Positions 32,873-43,356 of a stretch of DNA of 64,000 bases are shown here, in pieces. Position numbers and translations under genes: made by a program. The first letter of the stretch is position 1. Every line of letters begins with the position of its first letter. The stretch comes from Aquarana catesbeiana (lineage: Eukaryota > Chordata > Amphibia > Anura > Ranidae): the NCBI RefSeq assembly GCF_042186555.1, contig NC_133330.1, positions 172,282,535-172,346,534 on the forward strand, read 5' to 3'. The notes below the pieces were generated by a model. That model did not search any database and was not told where the DNA came from. It saw nothing but the letters and a program-made list of their open reading frames with translations.

Positions 32873-34165
32873 CAGTTACATAGTAGGCAAGGTTGAAAAA
32901 AAGACACAAGTCCAACCTATGTGTGATTATGTGTCAGTATTTCATTGTATATCCCTGTATGTTGCGGTCATTCAGGAGTTTATCTAATAGTTTCTTGAAG
33001 CTATCGATGCTCCCCGCTGAGACCACCACCTGTGGAAGGGAATTCCACATCCTTGCCGCTCTTACAGTAAAGAACCCTCTACGTAGTTTAAGGTTAAACC
33101 TCTTTTCTTCTAATTTTAATGAGTGGCCACGAGTCTTGTTAAACTCTCTTCTGCGAAAAAGTTTTATTTCTATTTTAGGATCACCAGTACAGTATTTGTA
33201 TATTGAAACCATATCCCCTCTCAAGCATCTCTTCTCCAGAGAGAATAAGTTCAGTGCTCGCAACCTTTCATCATAACCAAGATCCTCCAGACCCTTTATT
33301 AACTTTGTTGCCCTTCTTTGTACTCGCTCCATTTCCAGTACATCCTTCCTGAGGACTGGTGCCCAGAACTGGACAGCGTACTCTAGGTGCGCCCGGACCA
33401 GAGTCTTGTAGAGTGGGAGAATTACTATTTTATCTCTGGAGTTGATCCCCTTTTTAATGCATGCCAATATTCTGTTTGCTTTGTTAGCAGCAGCTTGAAA
33501 TTGCATGCCATTGCTGAGGCTATCATCTACTAGGATCCCCAGGTCCTTTTCCATCCTAGATTCCCCCAGAGGTTCTCCCCCCAGTGTATAGATTGCATTC
33601 ATATTTTTGCCACTCAAATGCATTATTTAAAATTTTTCTACATTGAACCTCATCTGCCATGTAGTTGCCCACCCCATTAATTTGTTCAGATCTTTTTGCA
33701 AGGTTTCCACATCCTGCGGAGACGTTATTGCCCTGCTTAGCTTAGTGTCGTCTGCAAATACAAAGATTGAACTGTTTATCCCATCCTCCAGGTCGTTTAT
33801 GAACAAATTAAATAGGATTGGTCCCAGCACAGAACCCTGGGGAACCCCACTACCTACCCCTGACCATTCCGAGTACTCCCCATTTATCACCACCCTCTGA
33901 ACTCGCCCTTGTAGACAGTTTTCAATCCATGTACTCACCCTATGGTCCATGCCAACGGACCTTATTTTGTACAGTAAACGTTTATGGGCAACGGTGTCAA
34001 ATGCTTTTGCAAAATCCAGATACACCACATCTACGGGCCTTCCTTTATCTAGATGGCAACTTACCTCCTCATAGAAGGTTAGTAGATTGGTTTGGCAAGA
34101 ACGATTCTTCATGAATCCATGCTGATTACTGCTAATGATACCGGTAAATTCTGCTTGAGTAATTA
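32873..34165 (-). mobile_element. CR1/Rex/jockey-like LINE, 5'-truncated
   Basis: This is the 3' part of a non-LTR retrotransposon on the minus strand, about 1.3 kb, truncated at the 5' end inside the reverse transcriptase. It ends near 32873 with a CCTACTATGTAACT tail that matches the end of the second copy (57937-58584). It is in the same orientation as EDEM3, within its last intron. Confidence 0.85.
32934..34165 (-). pseudogene. LINE reverse transcriptase, interrupted by one stop
   Basis: The protein reads NQHGFMKNRSCQTNLLTF, VVYLDFAKAFDTVAHKRLL, GVPQGSVLGPILFNLFIND and FVFADDTKLSR (catalytic FADD). It then continues after a single in-frame TAA (33627-33629) with YLEYAVQFWAPVLRKD-type, RVQRRATKLIKGLEDLGYDE and ARMWNSLPQVVV. 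The frame is the same on both sides of the TAA. The 5' end, with endonuclease and ORF1, is missing. It is a dead but young-looking copy. Confidence 0.9.
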
Positions 34166-34169
34166 CATG

Positions 34170-34845
34170 CAAGTGGCCATTAACAGCTGCAGGACTGGTC
34201 AGCCTAAAATAGCTTTCAATGGGGCTTCCTGCCCGCAATTAATCGCCATGAACCTCCACATATTAATCCCTAATGGCCCAATTCACACGTATGAATGGGG
34301 TTAAAAAAGTAGTATGATCCAAGACGACTGACAAACTGCAACCTTAATAGGAGAATAAACAAATTCTTTAATAGCCATATGTATAAAAACACTTTGCTTA
34401 GATTTCTATGGAAGCTTATAGGAGGTCCCAGCTGAATTATAGATAATAGAACAGTGCATAAAAATTATAGATAATAGAATAGTGCATAAAAAGCTACGCT
34501 CAAACATGGCAATAGAACTACTCAGGTGCGTGAATGTTTTGCATTTTCTAGTATAGGCAACTTTGAGAACATTCAGTAGAAAAATGCCACCTCATCTGAG
34601 TAAAGTGGACCTAGCATCATGTACATGGGAGAAAAATGCTTCTTTCTGCTTGCAGCAGATTGATGGCATCATCTCAGCCCAGAAACAGTCACTTTCCCAG
34701 TTGCCCAAAGACTACTTATACCAGGTATGTAGCAAGGAATGTATACATGCAGTCTTTCAGTTACTAAAGGTACATTTTAAGAATATGTGGATGAGGATTT
34801 ATTTTCCCTGCAGGCAATTATAGGAATAGTAACAGAAACAGAATA
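34170..34845. other. EDEM3 intron, no gene; 28-bp tandem duplication
   Basis: No gene is visible. ATTATAGATAATAGAACAG and the following TGCATAAAA are repeated back to back at 34436-34492, differing at one base. A short plus frame (34563-34823) has no recognisable domain. Confidence 0.45.
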
Positions 34846-35236
34846 TTAACAAGAAAACACAGTGCGTCGATCAGGGATGAGGCGTGTCCCTCGGGATGCA
34901 GCCTATCCCAAATCAGTGTAAAGAGCCAATAAAAATCAGCTCTTTACCACGTGACCAGCCGTGTCCAATCACAGCTGGTCACATGCATTGTCCTTGTGCA
35001 TGGCGCTCGTGACAGCCTATCCTCGATCGTGGTAAAGAGCCAATAAAATTGGCTCTTTACCAAGTGACCGGCTGTGTCCAATCACAGTCGGTCACACAAT
35101 GTCAACAAACCGCAGTAAGGAGCTGTTACCGGGCTCTCATCACACACTGATCTTGTGTGAGCAGGAGATTGCGATAATAGCTTGCTACCGCCTACAGTAT
35201 ACACCAAACACACTGATTGCTCCCCAAATAAAGAGG

Positions 35237-35440
35237 ACCTGTCACCAGCCCATTCAAGTACCTGAGTACTTGGTCACCAGCCCATCAGAGTACCCGAGTA
35301 CCTGTCACCAGTCCACCTAAGTACCCGAGTACCTGTCACCAGCCCATCAGATTACCCGAGTACCTGTCAGCAGCCCATCAAAGTACCCAAATACCTGTCA
35401 CCAGCCCATAAGAGTACCCGAGTACCTATCTGCAGCCCAT
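35237..35440 (+). repeat. 31-bp minisatellite
   Basis: About six and a half units containing ACCTGTCACCAGCCCATCAG and AGTACCCGAGT follow one another with few changes. Part of the long family R element. Confidence 0.88.
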
Positions 35441-35454
35441 GCCTCATAGAATAT

Positions 35455-36300
35455 ATGTCTGGGTGTTTGCTTTCAAAAATGGAGTCATTTTGTGGGCAAT
35501 TCCACTGTCATGGTGTTCCAGGACCTTCAAAAGTGTGATAGGAAGGAATTAAATTATATGTGTAATTTATGTTCCTAGAACGCCTGAAGGTACTACTTCA
35601 ATGGTGGACCTCTCTCTATGTGGCCAGGCTGTGTAAAAGTCTCACACATTTGGTAACACCATACTCGGGAGGAGTAGCAGAATGTATTTTGGGGTGTAAT
35701 TTTTGCTATGTACATGCTGTGTGTTAGAAATATATTATAAATTGACCACTTTCTGTAAAAAAAAAACAAAAAAAAAAAACACATTTTCTTTCCACATTTT
35801 CCGAAGATTTGTGAAAAAAAATGAACTGTTCAAAAGACTCATCATGCCTCATTGGGGTGTTTGCTTTCCAAAATGGGGTGGTGATTTTGTGGGTAATTCC
35901 ATTGACCTGGTGCTCCAGGGCCTTCAAAAGTGTGACAGGTCATTGGGAAATTTTATGTGCAATTTATGCTCCTAGAACGCCTGATGGTGCTCCCTGCATG
36001 TTGGGCACCTCTATGTGGCCAGGCTGTGAAAAAGTCCCACACATGTGGTATCGCCATACTCGGGAGAAGTAGCTGAATGTGTTTTGGGGTGTAATTGAAA
36101 GTATGCATATGCTGTGTGTGAGAAATAACTCTGAAAATTTTGTGTAAAAAAAAAAAAAAAAAAAAAATTCTTAAATTTTCCCAAGAATTGTGGGGAAAAA
36201 AATTACAACTTAAAAAAACTCACGATGCCTCTTATTAAATACCTTGGATGGTCTACTTTCCAAAAAGGGGTCATTTGGGGGGTATTTGTACTTTCCTGAA
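35455..36300 (+). repeat. Tandem repeat with a unit of about 393 bp
   Basis: TTTGCTTTC(C/A)AAAATGG recurs at 35465, 35858 and, shortened, at 36250. Each unit also has CCTTCAAAAGTGTGA, TCCTAGAACGCCTGA, TATGTGGCCAGGCTGTG and GGGGTGTAATT. A diverged piece of the same unit lies at 52966-53475. Confidence 0.85.
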
Positions 36301-36761
36301 AATTCAGGGCCTCAAGAGAGGATAGGCCGTCAGTGCATCAGGTGTGATCAATTTTCAGTAATTTGCACCATAGCTTGTAGACTTTAACTTTCACAGACCA
36401 AATAATATACACTTATTTGGGTTATATTTACCAAAGATATGTAGCAGTATACATTTTGGCCCAAATTTATGAACAAAAATTACTTATTTGCTAAATTTTA
36501 TTATAGAAACTAAAAAAAAAGTGTTTTTTTTTTTTAAATTTTGAACTTGTCGCGAATGTCTTAAAAAATAAAAAAACCCAGTGGTGATTAAATACCACCA
36601 AAAGAAAGCTCTATTTGTGTAAAAAAAAAAAAAAAAGATAAAAATTTTGTTGGGGTACAGTGTTGCATGACTTGAGTGGCATTCAAAGTGCGAGAGTAAT
36701 GAAAGCTGAAAATTGGTCTGGGCAGAAAGGGTGTACAAGTGCCCTTTATTGAAGTGGTTAA

Positions 36762-37449
36762 ACCTCATTTGCCACATAATTGCCCATTCAGGTTTGCTTG
36801 TAAGTTAGAGAAATCCTGTAAGGATATTATCCCATTACACATTAGGAGCACATTACATTTTTGGCAGTTGTTAAAGAAACAAAACAAGGGGGAATGTGCA
36901 TGTATTGCAGAGATTTTGTTTTCCTTCGCTCACTTATACACTACAAAAAAGCAGTGGCCACTGGGACAAGTCACCAGAGTAGGTAGTAGCAGTGAACCCG
37001 CCTAGTAAGGCGACAGCAATACTAAATCTGACAGTGGTTCTACCAGTGGTCCCCAAAGCTATAATGTCTTGGTTGGCGTTCCCTTAACATAAATATAATG
37101 ATTCATGCTGACAGGCATTCCAGTCAAACACTGCATCTTCCATTCAAAAGCATGCAGCTGCATTTGAATGGAAAAAAAAGCATTTGAGGGAAAAGGCTGT
37201 GCTTGATCTGTTTTGTCTGCAGTTCAAACAGCCCTTGATAGGACAAGCTGTATCCAAAGAAACCCAGCGTTAAACAGGTCAAATGCAGCATTTAAACTGC
37301 CATGTGCACTACTCAATATCAATGGGATTTTTTTCTAACCTGCGTTTGACATGTGCTCCAAAATGTACTTCAAAATGTAGGAACACAATGCCAGTGGACA
37401 AAATCCCTTAATATACTAAAATGCAACGTTGTTAGCTGAAAATACTTAC
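36762..37449. other. EDEM3 intron, no gene seen
   Basis: No open frame, tip or tandem structure that I can support. It leads up to the splice donor of the candidate cassette exon. Confidence 0.45.
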
Positions 37450-37497
37450 TGCCATCAATAATGTAGTTTGGGACAATTTTACCTTTAAAAATGGTAG
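37450..37497 (-). CDS. edem3: Candidate EDEM3 cassette exon, 48 bp, in frame
   Basis: On the minus strand a pyrimidine-rich tract (TTTTCCCTTCTTTACTTG, then GCTTCTCC) ends in TTTCAG at 37498-37500. The next 48 bases are free of stops and are followed by a consensus donor GTAAGT (37449-37444). Phase is 1 in and 1 out, exactly compatible with the 43171 exon before it and the 30878 exon after it. Inclusion would insert 16 residues, about ATIFKGKIVPNYIIDG, between the PA domain and the acidic tail, changing the junction residue Asp to Asn. The canonical EDEM3 I remember lacks such an insert, so it would be alternative or lineage-specific. It could also be a chance pair of splice sites. Confidence 0.45.
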
Positions 37498-37796
37498 CTG
37501 AAATTCCAGGAGAAGCACAAGTAAAGAAGGGAAAATATATGATAAACATATAGATTTTCATTGTGCAGATTACTATATTTAAACACATTAAGAATCGTAC
37601 ACAGGTGAAATAGATCAGCATTTTAAAAATACATTGAAATTAAGGACAAATCAGTTTGCTTTTACAGAATGATCATTTTCACATTACAGATTCTGAAGAA
37701 AAGGTGATATACTGTATATATAAATCTATATACACTAAAAGGAAGCTGTAATGCCTGGGATTCTAGAGCCAACTGGAGAAACAAGCTGAATGTTTA

Positions 37797-38240
37797 GTTA
37801 AAGGGGAAGTGTAGTCTTTTTTTTTTTTTAACAGTCAGGTTTATTTTTTTATGACCACAGAAGAAATTTTGTTTTGGTTTTGTTTTTCTGCGATAGATGC
37901 TTCTACCTGCATGTCAACACTTCTTTTAGAGCATACTGAGCGTTGCATGCTGTCAGCCATGCGTACAGTCTTGGCACGATTCTGTGCAGGGACACATGCC
38001 AACCTGGCCAATCAGGAGGCCAAAGACTCCAAATCCTGAAGAAGCCTGGGTGAAGATGGAAGCGCCTGCCATGGAGGGGAGATGTGGACATCGCAGTGCT
38101 GGAAGACATCACTTTACTGACCGAGTATGCCATAATGTGCAAATATGTTATGCATACTTGCAAATATGGTAAAAAAAACCTGGGGGGGGGGGGGGGGGGG
38201 TCAAAATGTGGCATTTGCTTTGGCAGTTAACTTTTCCTTT
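37797..38240. mobile_element. MITE-like repeat
   Basis: TTAAAGGGGAAGTG at the left and AGTTAACTTTTCCTTTAA at the right are inverted tips. An 18-base G run is at about 38182-38199. The plus frames inside it have no domain. Confidence 0.5.
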
Positions 38241-38600
38241 AAAATGACAATTAGTCTACAGACAACTACTTTTTTTTTCACCTTGAAGTCTGTTACTAAA
38301 TACAAACATATCCATAACTAGAAGTGTGACCAAAACCAGTCTACCAGTTTAGGTTGCACAATTCTAGCTAAAATGTTTTACAACTTGCTGTGCTAACCCA
38401 CCTCCAGTGCTGCGCTTGAATGCATCCCTTCTCTACACCCTTCCACTCACAGAGACTGAGGCAGCAGCGAGAGGAGTGGGGGGTGGGGCTGCATCTACGG
38501 ATGCACACAGCTCAGCTCAGGATCAAGCCTGCACGTCTGCTCCCATAGCAAGCAAATCGCTATGGGGATAAACACAGAAGAGGAGGAGCAGACAGCACCA
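38241..38600. other. No gene; repeat-like
   Basis: Part of this stretch (TGCTCCCATAGCAAGCAAAT, GCAGCAGCGAGAGGAG) looks like interspersed repeat sequence. Nothing is encoded. Confidence 0.3.
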
Positions 38601-38900
38601 GTGGGGACCTCAGAAGAGGAGGCTTGAGGCCTATCGATATCATTTCTTTGGAGTGGAGGATTGATTGGAGTGTAGTATGGGACACAGGACAGCCCACTGA
38701 AACTGGGTTATATGCAGCTACTTTCAGGTGACTGGACACTGGCAAAAAAAAGTGGTCGGCAGGGACATTCTGCTATATAACCCTTCCCACTCTCCGCTAG
38801 CCTCAGTTTTGTAGCAAGCAATAGGGAGCCCATAAGAACAGAGGAGAGAAACCTATGCCCTATACTGTATTCTAATAAAAAAAATAAAAATAAAATTACT
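38600..38900. mobile_element. DIRS family 2 terminal fragment
   Basis: AACTGGGTTATATGCAGC, CTTTCAGGTGACTGGACACTGG, ATATAACCCTTCCCACTC and CCTCAGTTTTGTAGCAAGCA follow the order seen at 56090-56230 (GATTGGACACTGGCAAAA, TATAACCCTTCCCCCACTCC, TCCTCAGTTTTGAAGCAA). It is non-coding end sequence of the second DIRS family. Confidence 0.6.
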
Positions 38901-39246
38901 GGTAAGGTAAAGATCCTATTTTCATAGTTGCACACTACAGAACACAGGCTCTGTAATCATTACAACTGGGACATCCAAAAGCAGTTCAATTAAGGGGTGT
39001 ACAACACAGGAAATAAAATGCCAACAGTAAACAAAAGTCAAGAAAGGTTTGAAAAACGTAAGGAACTTGCAGCACTTTGCACTGAAAACGCTCATAGAAA
39101 GCCTAAATATCTTCCTGGTAAAACTTAAATCAGTATTAAGCCCATGAGCATGTATTATATTGCAGCTTACCAATCCCAAGATTTGGTGGCTGCTTTATTT
39201 ATATTTAGGTATTCTTTCCTTTATTTTCATCTGTTGAACCAGCCTG

Positions 39247-39594
39247 TAATGCCCCAGTCGGACATTGATCGGACATTCCGACAACAAAATCCATGGATTT
39301 TTTCCGACGGATGTTGGTCCAAACTTGTCTTGCATACACACGGTCACACAAAGTTGTTGGAAAATCCGATCGTTCTGAACGTGGTGATGTAAAACACGTA
39401 CGTCGGGCCTATAAACGGGGCAGTAGCCAATAGCTTTCGTCTCTTAATTTATTCTGAGCATGCGTGGCACTTTGTGCGTCGGGTTTGTGTACACACGATC
39501 GGAATTTCCGACAACGGATTTTGTTGTCGGAAAATCTTATAGCAAGCTCTCAAACTTTTCCGTCGGAAAATCCGACCGTGTGTACAGGGCATAA
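39247..39594. mobile_element. Harbinger-like MITE, family H copy 3
   Basis: The element is 39250-39591, flanked by TAA on both sides (39247-39249 and 39592-39594). The right tip is GTGTGTACAGGGCA; the left tip TGCCCC is followed by a small deletion. Inner segments TCCGACAACAAAATCC and its inverted form GGATTTTGTTGTCGGA are well kept. No coding capacity. It lies in an EDEM3 intron. Confidence 0.82.
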
Positions 39595-39744
39595 GTGTTT
39601 TTCAACAAAACAAGCTCTCCAGCAAATGTAGCATTTAGAGGGATGAGACAGCATTTATCACTGACGGGGTGCTGAGAAGGATCAGATTTTTATTTATTCA
39701 TGCAAAATCTTTATGCTCAAAAAAAAAAAAAAAAAAATGTTGCT

Positions 39745-40025
39745 GTGTGAGCTGGAGTTTGGCTTCAATTTGCTAATGTAGTTAAATCTGCTAGTACATC
39801 TAACACTATCGTCCTCACTGACTGACAATGCTGATGTCCAAAGGTGCAGAAGTGCCCCTGTGCTTCTTCATCCAGAGTAGGGGCACTCCAAAAACAGGAG
39901 GTGTGTTACTGGCTAGATGACCCGGTGAAAACAGGGTAAAAAAGCCTATAAAAGAGAACAAATGCAGCCTCCACATCTACGGATTGTGAAGCTGCAATAT
40001 ATAACATTTTTGGTTTTAATACCCC
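39745..40025 (-). repeat. Interspersed repeat X, copy 2 (without MITE)
   Basis: Read on the minus strand it matches 9405-9995: TGCAGCCTCCACATC on the plus strand, GGAGGTGTGTTACTGGC, CAATGCTGATGTCC and CTGCTAGTACATCTAACAC. Across the point where copy 1 carries the MITE it is continuous, so it serves as an empty site. Confidence 0.75.
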
Positions 40026-40144
40026 TTTACATTTTTAAATTTGTAAACAGAAGCCCAGGTGGAATCTGAAAAAAAAAAAAAGAAGAAGATGCCTGCCACT
40101 GCAAAGCTCATGAAACACTAACAAATCTGGTAAAGTATGCCTTA

Positions 40145-40985
40145 AAAGGAAAGGGAAGAACCGCATTCTTCAGACTATAGGCCCTAAGGATACTTGTCTA
40201 ATCCATCTGGCAATGGTTGAACAAAAAGCAGACACACCCCTGTGGGGACCCTCAGACAGGAAAGGAGACCAATCTGATTACCCGAAAGATGCAGTAGCTA
40301 AGAGGTAAACTCTCACAGTGAGTTCTACAGGAAAACAGTGGAGAGAATTTCCTCTGAATGTTTCAGAGCAGGACAGAAGGAAGAAAAGAAAATGTCCTGG
40401 TTAAGGTGTAAAGAAAATGCTACCTTTGGGAAGAAAAAGGTTTTGGGCTTCAAAACAACCTTGTCCTTGTGCATCACCAGTAATGTGTCCATACAGGACA
40501 AAGCCGCCAACTCAGAGGGGTTTATTTACGAACGCTGGAGAGTGCAAAATCAAGCTCACTTCTGCATAGAAACCAATCAGCTTCTAAGCTCAGCTTGTTC
40601 AATTAAGCTTAGGCAATAAAACCTGAAAGCGGATTGGTTTATATGCAGAAATTAGCCTAGTTTTGCACTCTCCAGCTTTAGCAAATAAACCGCAGACACT
40701 CCTCCCAAAATGTGATTGCAACAAGAAAAAGTCACCTTGTAAGTAAAATCCGACAGGGGAATATCCCTAATAGGGTCAAAATGCAGCTTCGGAAGAAAGA
40801 ACCAAATCCCAAGGGGACACAGGAGAGTGCACAGGGGGAGAAAGATAGAGAGGAACCTGCATAGAAGAGGTCCATCACCTATGGACACTAGCAAAAAATG
40901 GAGACTAGTGGGACAGGGAAGGGTTATATAGTGAGATATCCCTGCAGCCTTTTGTTTTTGTTTTTTTTGCCAGTGATCAATTACC
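40145..40985 (-). pseudogene. DIRS family 2 tyrosine recombinase fragment, split by a MITE
   Basis: 40325-40510 (minus) encodes AALSCMDTLLVMHKDKVVLK and FFPKVAFSLHLNQDIFFSSF, matching the DIRS recombinase linker. 40695-40900 continues the upstream part (TTGCAACAAGAAAAAGTCACC corresponds to the VTFSCCNH frame). A foldback MITE (40512-40692) separates them. The catalytic boxes are not recognisable. Confidence 0.7.
40512..40692. mobile_element. Foldback MITE, family M1 copy 3
   Basis: This is the best-preserved copy. GGTTTATTTACGAACGCTGG at the left and CCAGCTTTAGCAAATAAACC at the right are inverted tips; GAGAGTGCAAAA and TTTTGCACTCTC lie just inside. Flanks CAGAG/CAGAC hint at a 4-bp target duplication. 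No coding capacity. Confidence 0.8.
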
Positions 40986-41883
40986 TAAAAGGTAGCTGCA
41001 AAAAACAGTTGTAATAATTAACCACAGCCATAGTACACATGTGCTGCAATAGAGGGTTTCACACACAATCCTAGCTGCTGTCATTTTTAAAAGGAGACTC
41101 TCTGCTCTCAGATGGAAGCGATTGGAAGTTGTACAGCTGCCAGATTGCTTCCACAGACCCTGTCCAATAGACCCCCAATGTCTAAGAGAACCTGTCACAG
41201 CACAATGCTATAAGACGGTGGTGGTGTGGGATTACTGAAAAAAAAAGTTACTGAAATCCTCCCCCTTTTCCTCACACAAACACATTCATTATTAGACTAT
41301 GTACAGAAACACTGACTGCGCTACACATTTCATATGGCTGTGCATGCCAGAGTGAAGGCAAACATTTTACGTAACATCATTTATGGTTAGTGGTTCAAAA
41401 AGCTTAAGGTTTCTTACCCTAATGCATTCTCTGCATTCAGTTAAAAAACCTTCAGTGATCAGGAAGGCCCCTTCCCTCAGCACCCCTTCATACTTACCTG
41501 TGCCAATCTCGATCCAGTGCTGTGCCCGAAAGCAGCAGATCCCTCTTCTCTCCCTCCTCACAGGATAGATTGCTATCAGCAGGAGCCATTGGCTCAAACC
41601 CCATTACAAGTCATGTCCATAGATGCTGGCAGCGTTGCATCGAATCAAGTCTGCATAAGCGCCCTCTTTGGAAGAGACTTCCTATTGGGGCACTCGCTGA
41701 GGAGGAGCCAGGAGCACTGGCAGGGGATCCCAGAAAGCAGGAGAAAATATGTTTTTGTGGTTTTAACTATTCAGACCTAAAATTAGCTTTTTGCTCTGGC
41801 AGTGATCAGGTTAAAGGCCCTGTGTTTCAAAATAAGAAAACTAGCAACAGGGGATTAAATTGCATAGTTGCAGAAGTTTAAAA
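40986..41883. other. EDEM3 intron, no gene; repeat-like in part
   Basis: 41460-41720 (TACTTACCTGTGCCAATCTC, GCAGCAGATCCCTCTTCTC, GGCACTCGCTGAGGAGGAGC) is probably an interspersed repeat. Plus frames there (41517-41881) have no recognisable domain. Confidence 0.35.
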
Positions 41884-42432
41884 CTGCCTGAGTGTTATGG
41901 TGGCCATACACACATTGATTTGTTCATCAATCTATGTATAAATGTGATCTCACTTATTCAGGGATGCCTATCCCACACTCACCTAACAAATGTCCCCGAG
42001 CCACACCTCATAAAATCATTCCCTGCATCCATTACCTTTTGTACCACCACCCCCCCCCCCCCCTCCCTTTAGAATGTAAGCTCTTCGAGCAGGACCCTCC
42101 TGTCCCCGCTCTACATTGTAAAGCGCTGCTGTGTAAACTGTTGCCGCTATATAAATGGCGTATAATAATAATCTCAAACAAGCGACTCTTCTTCGATTAC
42201 CATGTCAAATGATGCAACATACATGAATCAATTGAAAATACAAATCTATTACAAAACCATCTATGAGAAACTATGATTTATTTGTGCTTTATTTGAATAT
42301 CGCAGATATTTCCTCAACTGATCAGAAGCAATCAACAAAATTCTGCCACAGCATTGGAAGGGTCTGTGGTCAATAAATGCTTATTCAATTTGATCGCATC
42401 TAATGATCAACTGTATGATTATGTGTGGGGCC
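41884..42432. mobile_element. Foldback element with a nested SINE-like tail
   Basis: GTGGCCATACACACATTGAT at the left and ATGATTATGTGTGGGGCCAC at the right form imperfect inverted tips about 540 bp apart. The insertion of a SINE-like unit (42065-42175) splits it. Nothing is encoded. Confidence 0.55.
42047..42175 (+). mobile_element. SINE-like repeat with (TAA)n tail
   Basis: A C-run, then TTTAGAATGTAAGCTCTTCG, GAGCAGGACCCTCC, TTGTAAAGCGCTGCTG, GCCGCTATATAAATGGCG and TAATAATAAT. This order resembles widespread vertebrate SINE/LINE 3' modules ending in (TAA)n that I recall. It has no internal promoter boxes that I can point to. Confidence 0.5.
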
Positions 42433-42527
42433 ACTTTTAACTGGATCAAAGTGCTGATGATCAATTGCACTTAAACTATAACTAAAAAGGTAAAACTTTT
42501 TTTGGTTTTGGATGAAAAGGGATTAGA

Positions 42528-42955
42528 ACACCTGTCAGATTACATACAGCAAGAATCTGTTTACTTTTAGCGGCCTCTGTAATAGGAAGTCCTGTCTCCT
42601 GGGCTGGCATTGTACCAGTGTTCTGTCTATCATAGAAGCCAGTCCAGGAGGCGGGACTTTGTATTATAGAGGCCTCCGAGTAAACAGGAGATTTCACTGT
42701 ATGTAATCTGACGGCGCTCGTCCCACCCCCCTCCCTGTCCCCTCCGAGGCAGCAGTAATCTGAGGTGAGGCTGCAGATGACATTGATCAGGCTGCAGATG
42801 GGCAATGGTGAGGCTGCAGATGGGCAATGGTGAGGCTGAATTGATGGGCACTGACCCTTATTTTGCTTCAAAGTTCTTTATTTAAAATTACATTTTTTTT
42901 CTGAAACTTCCCTCCTAAAATGAAGGTGCGTGTTATATGCCGATAAATACGGTAA
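42528..42955. repeat. Palindrome family Q copy 2 with minisatellite
   Basis: An imperfect palindrome lies at about 42530-42712: ACCTGTCAGATTACATACAG at the left, CTGTATGTAATCTGACGG at the right, and GAGGCGGGACTTTG near the loop. It is followed by GAGGCTGCAGATGGGCAATG units (42766-42850) and a tail with GCGTGTTATATGCCGATAAA. Copy 1 is at 11423-11790. Non-coding. Confidence 0.75.
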
Positions 42956-43170
42956 TTACTGGCCTTTATGTGAAAAGGGGTTTAATAACATTGTAATGTC
43001 GATTGAACAGAAACACAGTTTATATTGTTACAATAAAAGCAGATAATGTGCCCAAATGTAACCAAAGGTTATATTACAGAACACATAAAATAGCAAAAGT
43101 TGTTCTTAAGGTCTCCATACCTAGTAAAGGATGGTAAATGCTTCATGTGAACATAGTAAGATTTTTTTAC

Positions 43171-43356
43171 CTCTATCTTTGGCCTTATCAGACAGAAGAA
43201 CCTCCACTTCTTGGTATTCACGTATTGCATCAAGAATGATATTTCCCTCCTTGCTGAACAAAAACAGCATAGCAATTGTTATGTCATCAGTATTCTTCCC
43301 ATCGCCAGCCATTTGAAACAGAGGAGCTGTGTCACTGCTGCTACCATCATTGTCGT
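43171..43356 (-). CDS. edem3: EDEM3 exon, second half of the PA domain
   Basis: The exon follows a TATTGCAG acceptor and ends AGAG|GTAAAA. It is 186 bp, phase 1 to phase 1. It encodes DDNDGSSSDTAPLFQMAGDG, KNTDDITIAMLFLFSKEG, NIILDAIREYQEVEVLLSDK and AKDR. This is the end of the protease-associated domain of EDEM3, a lid-like fold thought to help substrate or partner binding in the ER lumen; homology to mammalian EDEM3 is very high. The frame is open with no damage. Its first codon (GAC) takes G from the 50032 exon. Confidence 0.96.

Larger units (their letters stand above)
34846..36761 (-). mobile_element. TTAA-flanked repeat, family R long form (copy 5)
   Basis: The right end, GAAGTGG followed by TTAA (36758-36761), and the internal ACCAAAAGAAAGCTCTATTT match family R copies read on the minus strand. 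The left limit is uncertain; a TTAA lies at 34846-34849. The interior holds two copies of a TAAAGAGCCAATAAAA segment about 113 bp apart (34917 and 35029), a 31-bp minisatellite and a 393-bp tandem repeat. It encodes no protein I can recognise. Confidence 0.55.

Noticed and set aside
33643..34114. Plus-strand frames of 85 to 98 codons
   Set aside because: They are antisense shadows of the LINE reverse transcriptase.
37370..37621. 83-codon minus-strand frame around the cassette exon taken as a whole
   Set aside because: Only the 48 bases between the splice sites look coding; the rest of the frame is intron.
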